A stretch of DNA of 64,000 bases from Cellulophaga sp. 20_2_10 (GTDB lineage Bacteria; Bacteroidota; Bacteroidia; Flavobacteriales; Flavobacteriaceae), in assembly GCF_023476645.1 (NCBI RefSeq), contig NZ_JAMCOJ010000003.1, positions 1 to 64,000 on the forward strand, given 5' to 3'. The notes beneath the pieces are model-generated. The model had not been told where the DNA came from, did not search any database, and saw only the letters and a list, made by a program, of their open reading frames with translations. The position numbers and the translations under genes were made by a program. Below, in pieces: positions 17,991 to 27,215 of the stretch (positions are counted from its first letter, which is position 1; each line of letters opens with the position of its first letter).

Positions 17991-18893
17991 ATGAAAGATA
18001 AATTTTATACATACATACAAGAATTACAAGATACGATATCTAATAAATTAGCGGCTGTAGATGGCGTAGCTACATTTAAAGAAGATATTTGGGAACGTCC
18101 AGAAGGCGGTGGTGGTAGAACTAGAGTTATAGAAAACGGTGCTGTTTTTGAAAAAGGCGGAGTGAATATTTCTGGTGTACATGGCGAATTGCCAGATAGT
18201 ATGCAGAAGTATTTTGGTGTAGAAGATGCTAATTTTTTTGCGTGCGGTTTAAGTCTTGTTTTACATCCTAAAAATCCAATGGTACCTACTGTGCACGCAA
18301 ATTGGCGTTATTTTGAAATGTATGATAAAGAAGGTAACATTGTAGATCAGTGGTTTGGTGGTGGACAAGATTTAACACCTTATTACTTGTTTTATGAAGA
18401 TGCTACTCATTTTCATACTATATGTAAAACAGCTTGCGATAAACACAACCCAGAATTTTACGCTAAATACAAAGCACGCTGTGATGAGTATTTTTGGAAT
18501 GCACATAGAAACGAAGCGCGCGGTATTGGTGGGTTGTTTTTTGACTATTGTAAGGCCACTGAGAGTATGTCTATGCAAGATTGGTACAATTATGTAACCG
18601 AGGTTGGTAATAGTTTTTTGGAGTGCTACGTGCCTATTGTAGAGAAGAGGAAAGACTTACCGTATACTAAGGAACAAAGAGATTGGCAAGAAATTAGACG
18701 TGGCCGTTATGTTGAGTTTAACTTGGTACACGATAAAGGAACCTTGTTTGGACTAAAAACCAATGGGCGTATAGAGAGTATTTTAATGAGTTTGCCACCG
18801 CATGTACAATGGGTTTATGATCATAACCCAATAGAAGATAGCGAAGAAGATAATTTGCTTCAGGTTTTAAAAACACCTAAGGAGTGGGTGTAA
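17991..18893 (+). CDS. hemF: oxygen-dependent coproporphyrinogen III oxidase HemF
   Basis: The 300-residue product decarboxylates coproporphyrinogen III to protoporphyrinogen IX using O2. Signatures are FKEDIWERPEGGGGRTRVIENG, VPTVHANWRYFEM near 100, WWFGGG-like QWFGGGQDLTPYYLF near 118-132, and RRGRYVEFNLVHDKGT near 230. The length matches the family. The oxygen-dependent form implies an aerobic or microaerobic life; the oxygen-independent HemN is not in this window. It is the last gene of the hemA run and is followed by a strong hairpin. Confidence 0.96.
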   Translation: MKDKFYTYIQELQDTISNKLAAVDGVATFKEDIWERPEGGGGRTRVIENGAVFEKGGVNISGVHGELPDSMQKYFGVEDANFFACGLSLVLHPKNPMVPTVHANWRYFEMYDKEGNIVDQWFGGGQDLTPYYLFYEDATHFHTICKTACDKHNPEFYAKYKARCDEYFWNAHRNEARGIGGLFFDYCKATESMSMQDWYNYVTEVGNSFLECYVPIVEKRKDLPYTKEQRDWQEIRRGRYVEFNLVHDKGTLFGLKTNGRIESILMSLPPHVQWVYDHNPIEDSEEDNLLQVLKTPKEWV

Positions 18894-18920
18894 GATATAG
18901 GGTGATGTAAAAAGTATTGA

Positions 18921-18964
18921 AATGTAAAATGGTGTCTAAAGTAATTTAGACACCATTTTACATT
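18921..18964. terminator. strong bidirectional terminator between hemF and the fasciclin gene
   Basis: A perfect 20-bp stem (18921-18940 with 18945-18964) closes a four-base loop, GTAA. The outer part is A/T-rich on both sides, so it can end transcription of hemF (+) and of the converging fasciclin gene (-). Confidence 0.85.
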
Positions 18965-18991
18965 TGGAGAAAAATCAATCAAACTAATAAA

Positions 18992-19570
18992 CTATTTCAT
19001 TGGTAAAACTACCGTATCTACTACGTGTATAACTCCGTTAGACTGGTTTACATCTGCGATTGTAACTGTAGATATAGTACCAGCAACATCTTTTAATTGT
19101 ACTTTTCCTTTAGTAACCATTGCAGTTAATTTTTCGCCAGCAACAGTAGTAAATTCAGCTTTTCCTTTGCCCATTTTTATTGCTTTCATTATATCTGCTG
19201 CAGAATGTTTACCGGCAATAACGTGGTAAGTAAGTACCTTTTGTAATGTTGCTTTGTTTTCTGGCATTAATAAAGTCTCTACAGTACCTTTTGGTAATTT
19301 TTCAAAAGCCATATTTGTTGGTGCAAAAACAGTAAAAGGACCTTCTCCTTGTAAAGTTTCTACTAAATCTGCTGCTTTAACAGCAGCAACAAGTGTTGTG
19401 TGGTCTTTAGAATTTACCGCATTAGATACAATATCTTTTGTTGGGTACATTTCTGCACCACCAACCATTTTAGTTTCAGCCTTCATCATTTTATCTTGTG
19501 CAAATGTGTTTGCTCCAATTAAAAGTACAATAGCTAGTGAAGTCGATTTTAATAATTTAGCTAATTTCAT
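18992..19570 (-). CDS. exported fasciclin (FAS1) domain protein
   Basis: The 192-residue product has a signal peptide (MKLAKLLKSTSLAIVLLIGANTFAQ) and one complete FAS1 domain. The H1 and H2 boxes are visible: GPFTVFAPTNMAFEKLP around residues 78-94 and NGVIHVVDTVVLP at the end, with the YH motif (LTYHVIAGKH) between. FAS1 proteins mediate adhesion or surface interactions; the partner is unknown. Length is normal for a single-domain bacterial FAS1 protein. The gene is monocistronic, with a strong hairpin beyond its stop. Confidence 0.92.
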   Translation of the reverse strand: MKLAKLLKSTSLAIVLLIGANTFAQDKMMKAETKMVGGAEMYPTKDIVSNAVNSKDHTTLVAAVKAADLVETLQGEGPFTVFAPTNMAFEKLPKGTVETLLMPENKATLQKVLTYHVIAGKHSAADIMKAIKMGKGKAEFTTVAGEKLTAMVTKGKVQLKDVAGTISTVTIADVNQSNGVIHVVDTVVLPMK

Positions 19571-19903
19571 TTTTGTGTGTTTTAATATTTGATTACGACC
19601 TTACCTACGGCAAAAAATAAAAGAGGGTTTTAAAAAAAGGTATTTTTTTTAGAATGATTTGTTTATGGTTCTAAAAATTAGAAAACAGACTACTTAGTTT
19701 ATTTTGTTTAGTCGTTTTTACCATGTTTTAAACTTTTTGGCAGATATATTGGCCAATTTTAGGGCTAAAAAGTACTTTTTAGTACTGTTTGTAGCTATTG
19801 TGTAGCACGTAACAAACTAGGTGGTTTGTTGACTTAAAGAGTTTGTGAAAACAAAAACGCCCCAAAAGGAGCGTTTTAATAGCTGTAAAAGTATGTGTTT
19901 TGT
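19571..19903. other. intergenic region, 333 bases
   Basis: No gene is apparent. It must carry the fasciclin promoter (minus strand). A sequence resembling a -7 box, TATTTTTTG (complement of 19611-19619), is one base too long for TAnnTTTG. The right part contains the terminator of the permease-peptidase gene (19854-19877). Confidence 0.6.
19854..19877 (-). terminator. terminator of the ABC permease-peptidase gene
   Basis: AAAACGC (19854-19860) pairs with GCGTTTT (19871-19877), extended by two inner C-G pairs. On the minus strand the hairpin is followed by a T-rich stretch. It lies 27 bases beyond the stop at 19904. Confidence 0.75.
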
Positions 19904-22900
19904 TTATTCTAACACTTCTTTTAAGTTGTCACTAGACTTACGGTCTATTAATTTATTGTACGGATCTATACCTGCTTTTTCAGGCTTTTTGTCTGTTACA
20001 ATTGTAAATGTATTGTCTCCTGGAGTCAGCCATTTTAATTCAAAATAATATGGATCCTTAAGAGTTACGTTATCTTCATTTTTAATGTCAGGTCCAAAAA
20101 GGCCAACATCAACTAAATTCTTTTTAGTATCTGTTTCCCTTTCTTTTCCTTTATCATCATAATAAATTTTAGAAGAGTTTACGGTAAATGTAGTTTCCCA
20201 TTTTCCGTTGTCTAATTTTTTAGTTTTAGCATCTACTACTTTGTTTTCGTATAAAACAATTTCTTTAAAACCATCTGTCACCTTATACTTTAAAGAGTCT
20301 GGTGTAACAGCGTAAATAGCATCATATAAATTCTCTGATGTTGCATAAACACCTTTGTTAAAATACTTATACTCGTTTAAAAATTGTTTTAATGCACTAT
20401 TAATCTTGTCTTCACCAATAACATCTTGCAGCTCGTACATAACCATAGAACCTTTACGGTACCAAATATGCTGACCAGTTTCTACATTAAGCAAAGAGCG
20501 TTCTGGTTTAAAACTAAATTGTCTACTTCTTAAATATTCATCTAATGAGTTTTTTAAGAACGATTTTATTCCGTTTTCACCATACTCATTTTTCATTGTC
20601 ATTAAGGACACATACTCTGCTAAGGTTTCAGAAATAATATTAGCGCCAGATGTTTTACTTGGTGTTACAATATGTCCCCACCATTGGTGCGCAACCTCAT
20701 GCGATGTTACTCTAAAGGCATAATTAAAATCTTCAGCTTTTGAAAAATCTGCCACAAAACCAAAATCTTCAGAATAAGGTATTGTTGTAGCAAAAGATTG
20801 TGCAAAAGTGGAGTATGCAGGGAATTCTACAATTCTAATAATAGAATACGGATACTCATAAAAGTTTTTAGAGTTGTAATCTAAAGATACTTTTACCCCA
20901 TTTATAAAGTGTTCTAAGTTTCTTTTGTGTTTAGGAGAATGATAAACTTCTATAGCAACTTTCTTACCGCTTGGTGCAGTCCACGTGTCTTTTTTAACGT
21001 CATAGGCAGCAGAAGCAAAATTGAAGAAATAATCTGTTTTTTCTCCTAATTTATACGTAAAGTAGCTTCTGTTGTCTTTATCCCACTTTTTAATAAGCTT
21101 ACCAGGGGCAATTGCTGTTTGCCCTTTAGAGGTGCTTACAGTAGCCTCAAAGTTCATGTAGTTCGCATCTTCATTAAAAAGGTTTTTACGTAATGCAATG
21201 GTATCTGTTCTAGGCGATAGTAAATAATCCATTTCTTCTAAATCATACTTTTTACGAGTACCATTATCGTTTAAAGCAATTTCATAATGAAAAGAAGGGA
21301 AAATGTCATCTCTAAAAAATGTACCGTTATTTAATACATTTGTCTCTAATCCGGTAGAAAACCCCTTAGTAATAGCTCTAGTATTTATAACTAAAGAAGC
21401 AGTATCCTTTGGTTGTAAAGGCTCTGGCAACTTGTATATAAATAGCCTGTAAATACTGTCTTTTAAAAATGGTTGTAGTTCTTTGCCATTGTAAACAACC
21501 TTTGTTATTTTAGTATCTGCCACACCAAATTTAACCTCCATTAAAAGCGTGTCTATTGGAGTGTCAAAGTTATTAACGGCAGTAAAATTACCTTCTGCAT
21601 AAACGTCTCTTTCTTCTGGGTAAATATCTACTTTAGCCTTAAGATCTATAATTTGTATATGTGGTTTGTTTAAATACTTTACGTATTTTTTTTCTGCATC
21701 GGCAGCATTTTTATTGCTGTAATCTGCGCTTTCTATACTGTTTAAGATTTTTAAGTTATAATAACTGTAAGCGCCAACTGCTATAAATGCAATAGTAAAG
21801 ACTAAGAATACAGCTATTGTTTTCCCTTTAAAACGAGAAACAGCTAAGCGAAATCTTTCTTTAAAAGAAGAATAAAATCCTCTGCTCCAGAAAACATAGC
21901 CCACTATAGCTAAAATACAACTAAATAAAATCCAATATAGATTTAACCAAAATCCGCCATTTAAGTAATGTCCAAAGCCATTTAAATCACTTAAAAAACT
22001 ACTTGGTACACCACCGTATATAAATAGTGGGTTGTTTACTTTAAAAATTAATGTAATTAGTACAGGCAGGCCTAAAGCAATTACAATAACTAAAAAGTGA
22101 CCTAAGAATTTATTATTTGCTAGTACGTGAATAAAAAAGGCAAGTAGTACCGTTGTTATGTACGCAGGAAATATATTGGCGAAATTAAATGTAAGGTACA
22201 TTCCAATTTCATAATTAAAATACCCATTATATGTTTGGTATAACATACCTACGACTATGGTAATTATTGTAAGAAGTACTGCTACACCAACTAAAGATAT
22301 AATTTTAGAAATGTATAGGGTTGCGTTGGTCACTGGCAATGCATCATAAAACTCAAAAGTTTTATTACTTCTTGTTCTGTGTACAGCTTCACCTGCATAA
22401 ATAACAAGTATAATTATAGAAAAAACCAATAGGCCAGAACTTAACTCTTGTACCATAAAACGAGTTAGAGGTAAAGATGGAGTGCCATATGTTTGGGTAG
22501 ATTGCGTAGCTAGAAATACAGAGAAAATAATACCAACTAGAATAAGAATTCTAAAAGCATTCTCTTTAACAATAGATAAAAATTCAATTTTACTTAAAGA
22601 CCATAAGTTGCCCCAATTGGCTTTTTTAGTAAAAGCTTGTTTTATAGTTTCTATTGCTATAGCACTTTGTGGTGCTATGCTATCTTCTTTTAATTTTTTA
22701 GCTTTTTTAGGAATTAAAAAACTAGGGTATGAAAATTTAAATAATGTAAAAACAAAAATACCAATACTAATAGCAAACCACAAAACACGATTTAGTAAAA
22801 ACTCACCATACATTGGTAAATACAAGGTGTTAACCTCGTTTATAGACCAATATTTTTTAATAAATTGATATGCCTGAGAACCAAACGGATCTAAATAAAT

Positions 22901-23509
22901 ACTTAGCCATTGGCTATCTAAATCGCCCAATAAAGTGCCAGCTATGTTGCTTAAAATGAATATTAAGATTCCTCCTAAATATAAAATAGACATCCTTTTA
23001 AAAAACGTCATTAAACTAAAGAATAATGCACCAATAAAAAGTGAATTAAGCGTAAGGTAAAATATAAAAGGAAGAAAGTATGCCGTAAAATCAAAGCCAG
23101 TATAGGTACCATAATCTGGCCTGTTTAGCATAGCGCCAATGGTAAAACCAATTATTGCGCCAAGTACAGCACCAATATTCATTATAGTTACAATAGTGAA
23201 ACTACCTAAAAAACGACCTAAAATGTAATTTTTCTCTGTTATAGGAAACGTAAAATAGGTTTGTGCTGTTTTGTGTTCTTCATCTCTATACACTGGTACG
23301 CCCATAATTGCGGCATAGAAAAACAAACCAAGAATGCTTAAACTACCCAGTACGCCTGCAATTGCGTTAGGACTATTGGTAAACTGTGCTGTTCCAGAAT
23401 CCTGAAAAACTGAAATTAGCAACGGAATTATAAACAACAGAAAAATGTAAATGTATGTTACGGGTCTGCGTAACCTGTATTTAAGTTCAAATAAAAATAT
23501 CTCTTTCAT
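19904..23509 (-). CDS. ABC transporter permease fused to an M1-family aminopeptidase
   Basis: This 1201-residue protein joins two systems. Residues 1 to about 570 form a membrane part with roughly 12 hydrophobic segments and two ABC-2-like permease halves (YRLRRPVTYIYIFLLF at the start; a second half from about 300). After another membrane segment near 580, residues about 610-1150 are an M1 peptidase with the zinc motif HEVAHQWWGH around residue 940 and the downstream Glu in ETLAEYVSLM. The usual M1 GxMEN motif is not evident (the matching region reads VEFPAYSTFAQ), so exopeptidase specificity is uncertain. The peptidase part probably faces the periplasm. Such fusions occur in Bacteroidota and Gammaproteobacteria. 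The ATPase gene lies two bases upstream in the same direction, so the two form one transporter. Confidence 0.88.
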   Translation of the reverse strand: MKEIFLFELKYRLRRPVTYIYIFLLFIIPLLISVFQDSGTAQFTNSPNAIAGVLGSLSILGLFFYAAIMGVPVYRDEEHKTAQTYFTFPITEKNYILGRFLGSFTIVTIMNIGAVLGAIIGFTIGAMLNRPDYGTYTGFDFTAYFLPFIFYLTLNSLFIGALFFSLMTFFKRMSILYLGGILIFILSNIAGTLLGDLDSQWLSIYLDPFGSQAYQFIKKYWSINEVNTLYLPMYGEFLLNRVLWFAISIGIFVFTLFKFSYPSFLIPKKAKKLKEDSIAPQSAIAIETIKQAFTKKANWGNLWSLSKIEFLSIVKENAFRILILVGIIFSVFLATQSTQTYGTPSLPLTRFMVQELSSGLLVFSIIILVIYAGEAVHRTRSNKTFEFYDALPVTNATLYISKIISLVGVAVLLTIITIVVGMLYQTYNGYFNYEIGMYLTFNFANIFPAYITTVLLAFFIHVLANNKFLGHFLVIVIALGLPVLITLIFKVNNPLFIYGGVPSSFLSDLNGFGHYLNGGFWLNLYWILFSCILAIVGYVFWSRGFYSSFKERFRLAVSRFKGKTIAVFLVFTIAFIAVGAYSYYNLKILNSIESADYSNKNAADAEKKYVKYLNKPHIQIIDLKAKVDIYPEERDVYAEGNFTAVNNFDTPIDTLLMEVKFGVADTKITKVVYNGKELQPFLKDSIYRLFIYKLPEPLQPKDTASLVINTRAITKGFSTGLETNVLNNGTFFRDDIFPSFHYEIALNDNGTRKKYDLEEMDYLLSPRTDTIALRKNLFNEDANYMNFEATVSTSKGQTAIAPGKLIKKWDKDNRSYFTYKLGEKTDYFFNFASAAYDVKKDTWTAPSGKKVAIEVYHSPKHKRNLEHFINGVKVSLDYNSKNFYEYPYSIIRIVEFPAYSTFAQSFATTIPYSEDFGFVADFSKAEDFNYAFRVTSHEVAHQWWGHIVTPSKTSGANIISETLAEYVSLMTMKNEYGENGIKSFLKNSLDEYLRSRQFSFKPERSLLNVETGQHIWYRKGSMVMYELQDVIGEDKINSALKQFLNEYKYFNKGVYATSENLYDAIYAVTPDSLKYKVTDGFKEIVLYENKVVDAKTKKLDNGKWETTFTVNSSKIYYDDKGKERETDTKKNLVDVGLFGPDIKNEDNVTLKDPYYFELKWLTPGDNTFTIVTDKKPEKAGIDPYNKLIDRKSSDNLKEVLE

Positions 23510-23511
23510 AA

Positions 23512-24393
23512 TTACACAGTTTGTTTAGCCTTTTGGTTAATACTGTAAAAATAAAAGTCCTCTAAAGTGTTGTTTATGACTTCAAAGCCTTCACCAGGGT
23601 TACTTTCAGCATACACATTTATATTTAAATTTCCGCTACGTAAATAAGAAGACAATACAGTGTGACTTTCTTCAAAAGCGGCAATTTCTTCTTTTTTAAT
23701 ACTTTTTCTAAAAACCTTGCCGTTTAAAGAATTGGTAAGTTCTATAGGATGGCCTTGTACTAGTACTTGACCCTCGTTAAAAACAGCCATATTTGTACAA
23801 AGGTTAATAACATCGTCTACTATATGTGTAGATAAAATTACCACAGCATCTTCTCCTAGCTCACTTAATAGGTTATGAAAACGGTTACGCTCTAAAGGAT
23901 CTAAACCAGCAGTTGGCTCATCTACAATTATTAATTTAGGATTACCAATAAGTGCTTGTGCTATACCAAAACGTTGACGCATACCACCAGAATAATCACC
24001 TAAGTTTCTTTTTCTAAACTTGTATAAATTTACCTTGTTTAATAAGTCGGCAACATATGCTTTGCGCTCACCACTGTTTTGTATCCCTTTTATTTTTGCA
24101 ATATGATTTAGCATCATTTCTGCAGAAACTTTAGGGTATACACCAAAATCTTGTGGTAGGTAACCTAAAGCCTTACGTAATTCTTCAGGCTCTTTAAATA
24201 CATCTGTGCCATTAAATTCTATACTGCCACTATCTGCTAATTGTAAGGTAGCAATGGTTCTCATTAAACTAGATTTACCAGCGCCATTTGGACCTAAAAG
24301 GCCAAACATACCCTTGCTAATTTCTAAATTTACATTGTTTAACGCTTTTGTTCCGTTAGGATACGTTTTGTTCAGGTCTTTAATAGATAGCAT
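23512..24393 (-). CDS. ABC transporter ATP-binding protein
   Basis: The 293-residue ATPase has Walker A GLLGPNGAGKSSLMRT (residues 32-47), Q-loop LGYLPQDFGVYP, signature YSGGMRQRFGIAQAL, Walker B LIIVDEPTAGLDP and the H-loop STHIVDD. It energises the permease-peptidase encoded two bases downstream. The substrate is unknown; ABC-2-type exporters of this group move peptides, lipids or antibiotics. An imperfect dyad, AAGTGT-N9-ACACTT (24439-24459), lies upstream of the start and might be an operator. Confidence 0.9.
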   Translation of the reverse strand: MLSIKDLNKTYPNGTKALNNVNLEISKGMFGLLGPNGAGKSSLMRTIATLQLADSGSIEFNGTDVFKEPEELRKALGYLPQDFGVYPKVSAEMMLNHIAKIKGIQNSGERKAYVADLLNKVNLYKFRKRNLGDYSGGMRQRFGIAQALIGNPKLIIVDEPTAGLDPLERNRFHNLLSELGEDAVVILSTHIVDDVINLCTNMAVFNEGQVLVQGHPIELTNSLNGKVFRKSIKKEEIAAFEESHTVLSSYLRSGNLNINVYAESNPGEGFEVINNTLEDFYFYSINQKAKQTV

Positions 24394-24499
24394 ATGTGAT
24401 TTTTTTAGTTTTAGTGATGTTGCTAGGTTAGTAACTAGAAGTGTTAAATTGTTACACTTTTAAGTCATTATTTTAAGAATTAACCTACTATTTTATAAA

Positions 24500-27145
24500 T
24501 TATCTCCAGGTAGTTGCTTTTTTAGATGCATCTTTAAACTCATAAACAATGTGGGCTAACCTTGCTTTAATTAATTGCTGTCTGCCGTATTTTGTTCTGG
24601 TATATACTAAGGAAGAATTGCCCACAAACTCTTCCCAATAAAAATGAAACTTTTTGGCTTCAGCCTTGCGTTTGCAAAAAATGGTTGGTACTACATAATA
24701 GGTGCGTAAGTTCCATTTTCTTTTTAGCCAAGAGCTGTTGTCTATTAGGTATTTTGGATTTTCTACTGGTGCAATAATCTCTTCTAAGGTTGCAATAAAT
24801 AAAGAACTCTCATTAGTAGTTGCACCTGTTATATAAAATGTAAAAATGCCGTTACTGTAGCGGTCGGTTTCTAGTTTAATAGTATCTAAAGGAGTTGTAA
24901 TTTTATCCAATGCAGCTAAAGAATGCAATACTGCTTGGGCAATTTTTTGTGTCTTGCGTTCCATATTGCCAAACAAAAAATAAAGCTTTAGTGCTTTGTA
25001 AGCCTTAGGTATAAAACCTAGAAAAACAGCGCCAAAAAATAACGAAATAAATTGCGTTATACCCTTACTTAAAAGTATGCCAATATTTTTTAAAATAAAT
25101 TCTGGTATTATGGCAAACGTGCCAACTAACACTTCTAAAACAAGATACTTAGAAGCGTTTACACTTTTTAATTTTTTTTGCTTGGTATACGGTTCTTTAT
25201 AAGGGTATAAAATGTTCAATTCTCTAATAAATACATCTCCTTTACCAATGGCTTTTTTCCATCTTTTAGCAATTAGATCTCTTTGGGTTGCAATTGCAAA
25301 AGTGTCTTTGTTTAAAGTGTCTAAATCTATTTCTGGTGAATATTGTAAAGGCAAACCTAGCCTGTCTAGGCCATTAACAATATAAGGTTCTCCTTTTAGG
25401 GCAACACCCATAAAAGCATTAAATCTGCGAGTTAGTTTCTCAAGATCCTTACCGCCTTCTGGGTCTGTAGGATCTATACAGGCTAAGTGCCAAATATTAC
25501 CTGTTTTGCTTTTATTGCCAACTTGAGTTCTAATTGCTCTGCCTCGCATTTGGTTAGACGATACAAACGAACCAACATAAGATGCTAGCACCAATGTGTT
25601 AATTGCAGGAGCATCCCAACCCTCTCCAAGTAATGCTTTTGTGCCAATTAGTATTTTTACGGTTCCGTTTTCAAAGAGAGTTGTAACCGCAGAAACCACA
25701 GTGTTTTTACCTTTTGTAAACGATGTTATTATAACAAAATCTTCATCTACTTCTAAAGGTTTAGCCGTAAACTCTGTTTCGTTTACTATTTTTTTTAGAT
25801 TGATGATTGCACTCTTATGTAGAATTACAATAGAGCCAGTTAAAACACCTAGTTGTTCTTTTTGTTTGCTTTGCGTACGTAAATATTGAAAGATAGAAAC
25901 AACACCAAGTTTGTTTAATTCTTCAAGCGCAGTACTCGTAAAAGAAAGAAATTCTTTTCGTATAAAATCGGTTAAAACAACAGCCCTTAAATCTTCTTTT
26001 AGGTTGTTGCTTTCTTCAGTAATAATAGCATTTATACTTTTTAATTTACTGGGACTATTAGCTAGTGTTCTATACAAATCTTCTACACCAACAAAATCTA
26101 CTCGCTTTTTATCAAAAGCACCAATTTTGCGTAAATCTCTTTCAATGGAGTGTAGTTTTTCTTCAAAAGGTAAAAGTTGCTTTTGTTCTACAACAAGTAG
26201 TTCTTGTAGTAAAACTTGTAGCCAGTTGTAGTTTAAGTTTGGAAACTCAATTTTGTCATCATTAAAACCTAAAATTGCTATTTTTTCTTTTGGCACGACT
26301 ACTTTTGCCGCATTTAAAAATATAATGATAGAGGAATAAAATAATGGTTTGCCGTAAATATTCTCTAGCTCTTCTTCTGTGTTTTTGTAAAACGGATGCT
26401 CTTGTAAAATAGTGGCGAACTCGGCATCATCTACAAGTGTATTTGTGAAATTTAAAATGTTTTCGCGGTAGGTAACAATGTACTTTATCTGCTCTTTACC
26501 TGGCTTAGAAAAATGCACATAATCTTGGTGCGGACATAAGTCTCCGTTTTTAACTAAATCCGGAACCACAATCTCATCATCTATTGGTCCGCATAAATCA
26601 AAATACTTTTTTACCTCACTAGGTTCACTATCATAAGGTGGTGTAGCAGTAAGCGATATTACCGTAATATCTTCTGCCTTTTTAATTTCAAATAAACATT
26701 TCCACCATTCATTTTTTAGGTGATGTGCTTCATCTAAAACAATAGTTTTTATGTTATTTTTCTTTATAAAATTTACTAAAGTTTCTGGATTGTCTTCCTT
26801 TTTAAAATCTTTATGCAAAGCGTGTAAAGCTTGGTAGGTCGTAAATGTAATTTGCTTTGGCTTTTTAATATTTAGAGAATAGTTTGTGTACAAATCATCC
26901 TTTAAAAAAAAGGTGCGCATCCTGTCTTTCCATTGATTTCTAATGGTTAAAGAAGGTGATAAAACCAAGGTAGTTTGGTTTACACGTTTTAGCATTTCTA
27001 AGCCTAAAATGGTTTTTCCAGAACCGGGAGGTGCAACCACATGCAAATGTTTGTCGCTTATGTGTGTCTCAAAATTATCTAGGAATTTTTTCTGATAAGT
27101 ACGCCAAGTAAACTTAAATTGTAAAATGTTGTTAATAGTACTCAA
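24500..27145 (-). CDS. superfamily 2 DEAD/DEAH helicase with membrane-like segments
   Basis: The frame is open from 27286, but its first 47 codons are antisense to hemB and its promoter. I therefore place the start near a TTG at 27145 (LSTINNILQFKFTWRTYQKKF), giving about 881 aa; the exact start is uncertain. The helicase core shows Walker A VAPPGSGKTILGLEM, motif II VLDEAHHLKNEWW, motif III SLTATPP, motif V IGTKALLGEGWDAP and motif VI SNQMRGRAIR. After the core comes a region with two long hydrophobic stretches (LVLEVLVGTFAIIPEFIL and ITQFISLFFGAVFLGFI) and then an alpha/beta C-terminal domain rich in Trp and Tyr. Membrane segments in such a helicase are unusual. The restriction-type core (WRTYQ plus GEGWDAP) is also found in defence proteins, but no neighbouring defence gene is present. 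Function unknown. Confidence 0.8.
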   Translation of the reverse strand: MSTINNILQFKFTWRTYQKKFLDNFETHISDKHLHVVAPPGSGKTILGLEMLKRVNQTTLVLSPSLTIRNQWKDRMRTFFLKDDLYTNYSLNIKKPKQITFTTYQALHALHKDFKKEDNPETLVNFIKKNNIKTIVLDEAHHLKNEWWKCLFEIKKAEDITVISLTATPPYDSEPSEVKKYFDLCGPIDDEIVVPDLVKNGDLCPHQDYVHFSKPGKEQIKYIVTYRENILNFTNTLVDDAEFATILQEHPFYKNTEEELENIYGKPLFYSSIIIFLNAAKVVVPKEKIAILGFNDDKIEFPNLNYNWLQVLLQELLVVEQKQLLPFEEKLHSIERDLRKIGAFDKKRVDFVGVEDLYRTLANSPSKLKSINAIITEESNNLKEDLRAVVLTDFIRKEFLSFTSTALEELNKLGVVSIFQYLRTQSKQKEQLGVLTGSIVILHKSAIINLKKIVNETEFTAKPLEVDEDFVIITSFTKGKNTVVSAVTTLFENGTVKILIGTKALLGEGWDAPAINTLVLASYVGSFVSSNQMRGRAIRTQVGNKSKTGNIWHLACIDPTDPEGGKDLEKLTRRFNAFMGVALKGEPYIVNGLDRLGLPLQYSPEIDLDTLNKDTFAIATQRDLIAKRWKKAIGKGDVFIRELNILYPYKEPYTKQKKLKSVNASKYLVLEVLVGTFAIIPEFILKNIGILLSKGITQFISLFFGAVFLGFIPKAYKALKLYFLFGNMERKTQKIAQAVLHSLAALDKITTPLDTIKLETDRYSNGIFTFYITGATTNESSLFIATLEEIIAPVENPKYLIDNSSWLKRKWNLRTYYVVPTIFCKRKAEAKKFHFYWEEFVGNSSLVYTRTKYGRQQLIKARLAHIVYEFKDASKKATTWR

Positions 27146-27162
27146 ATGAAGGCTGTGGTTTC

Positions 27163-27192
27163 TTGATCTTTGGTTGATATTAAGTAACTTTG
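27163..27192 (+). promoter_or_regulatory. promoter of hemB
   Basis: TTG (27163-27165), 19 bases, then TAACTTTG (27185-27192) exactly matches the Bacteroidota promoter pattern, 23 bases before the hemB ATG at 27216. It also argues against the longer hemB start at 27174 and the long antisense helicase start. Confidence 0.7.
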
Positions 27193-27215
27193 ACTCTACT
27201 AAAGTAAACAAAATT

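Noticed and set aside
27174-27215. Longer hemB start
   Set aside because: The TAACTTTG promoter box at 27185-27192 would lie inside the coding region, and the extra residues are unlike the family.
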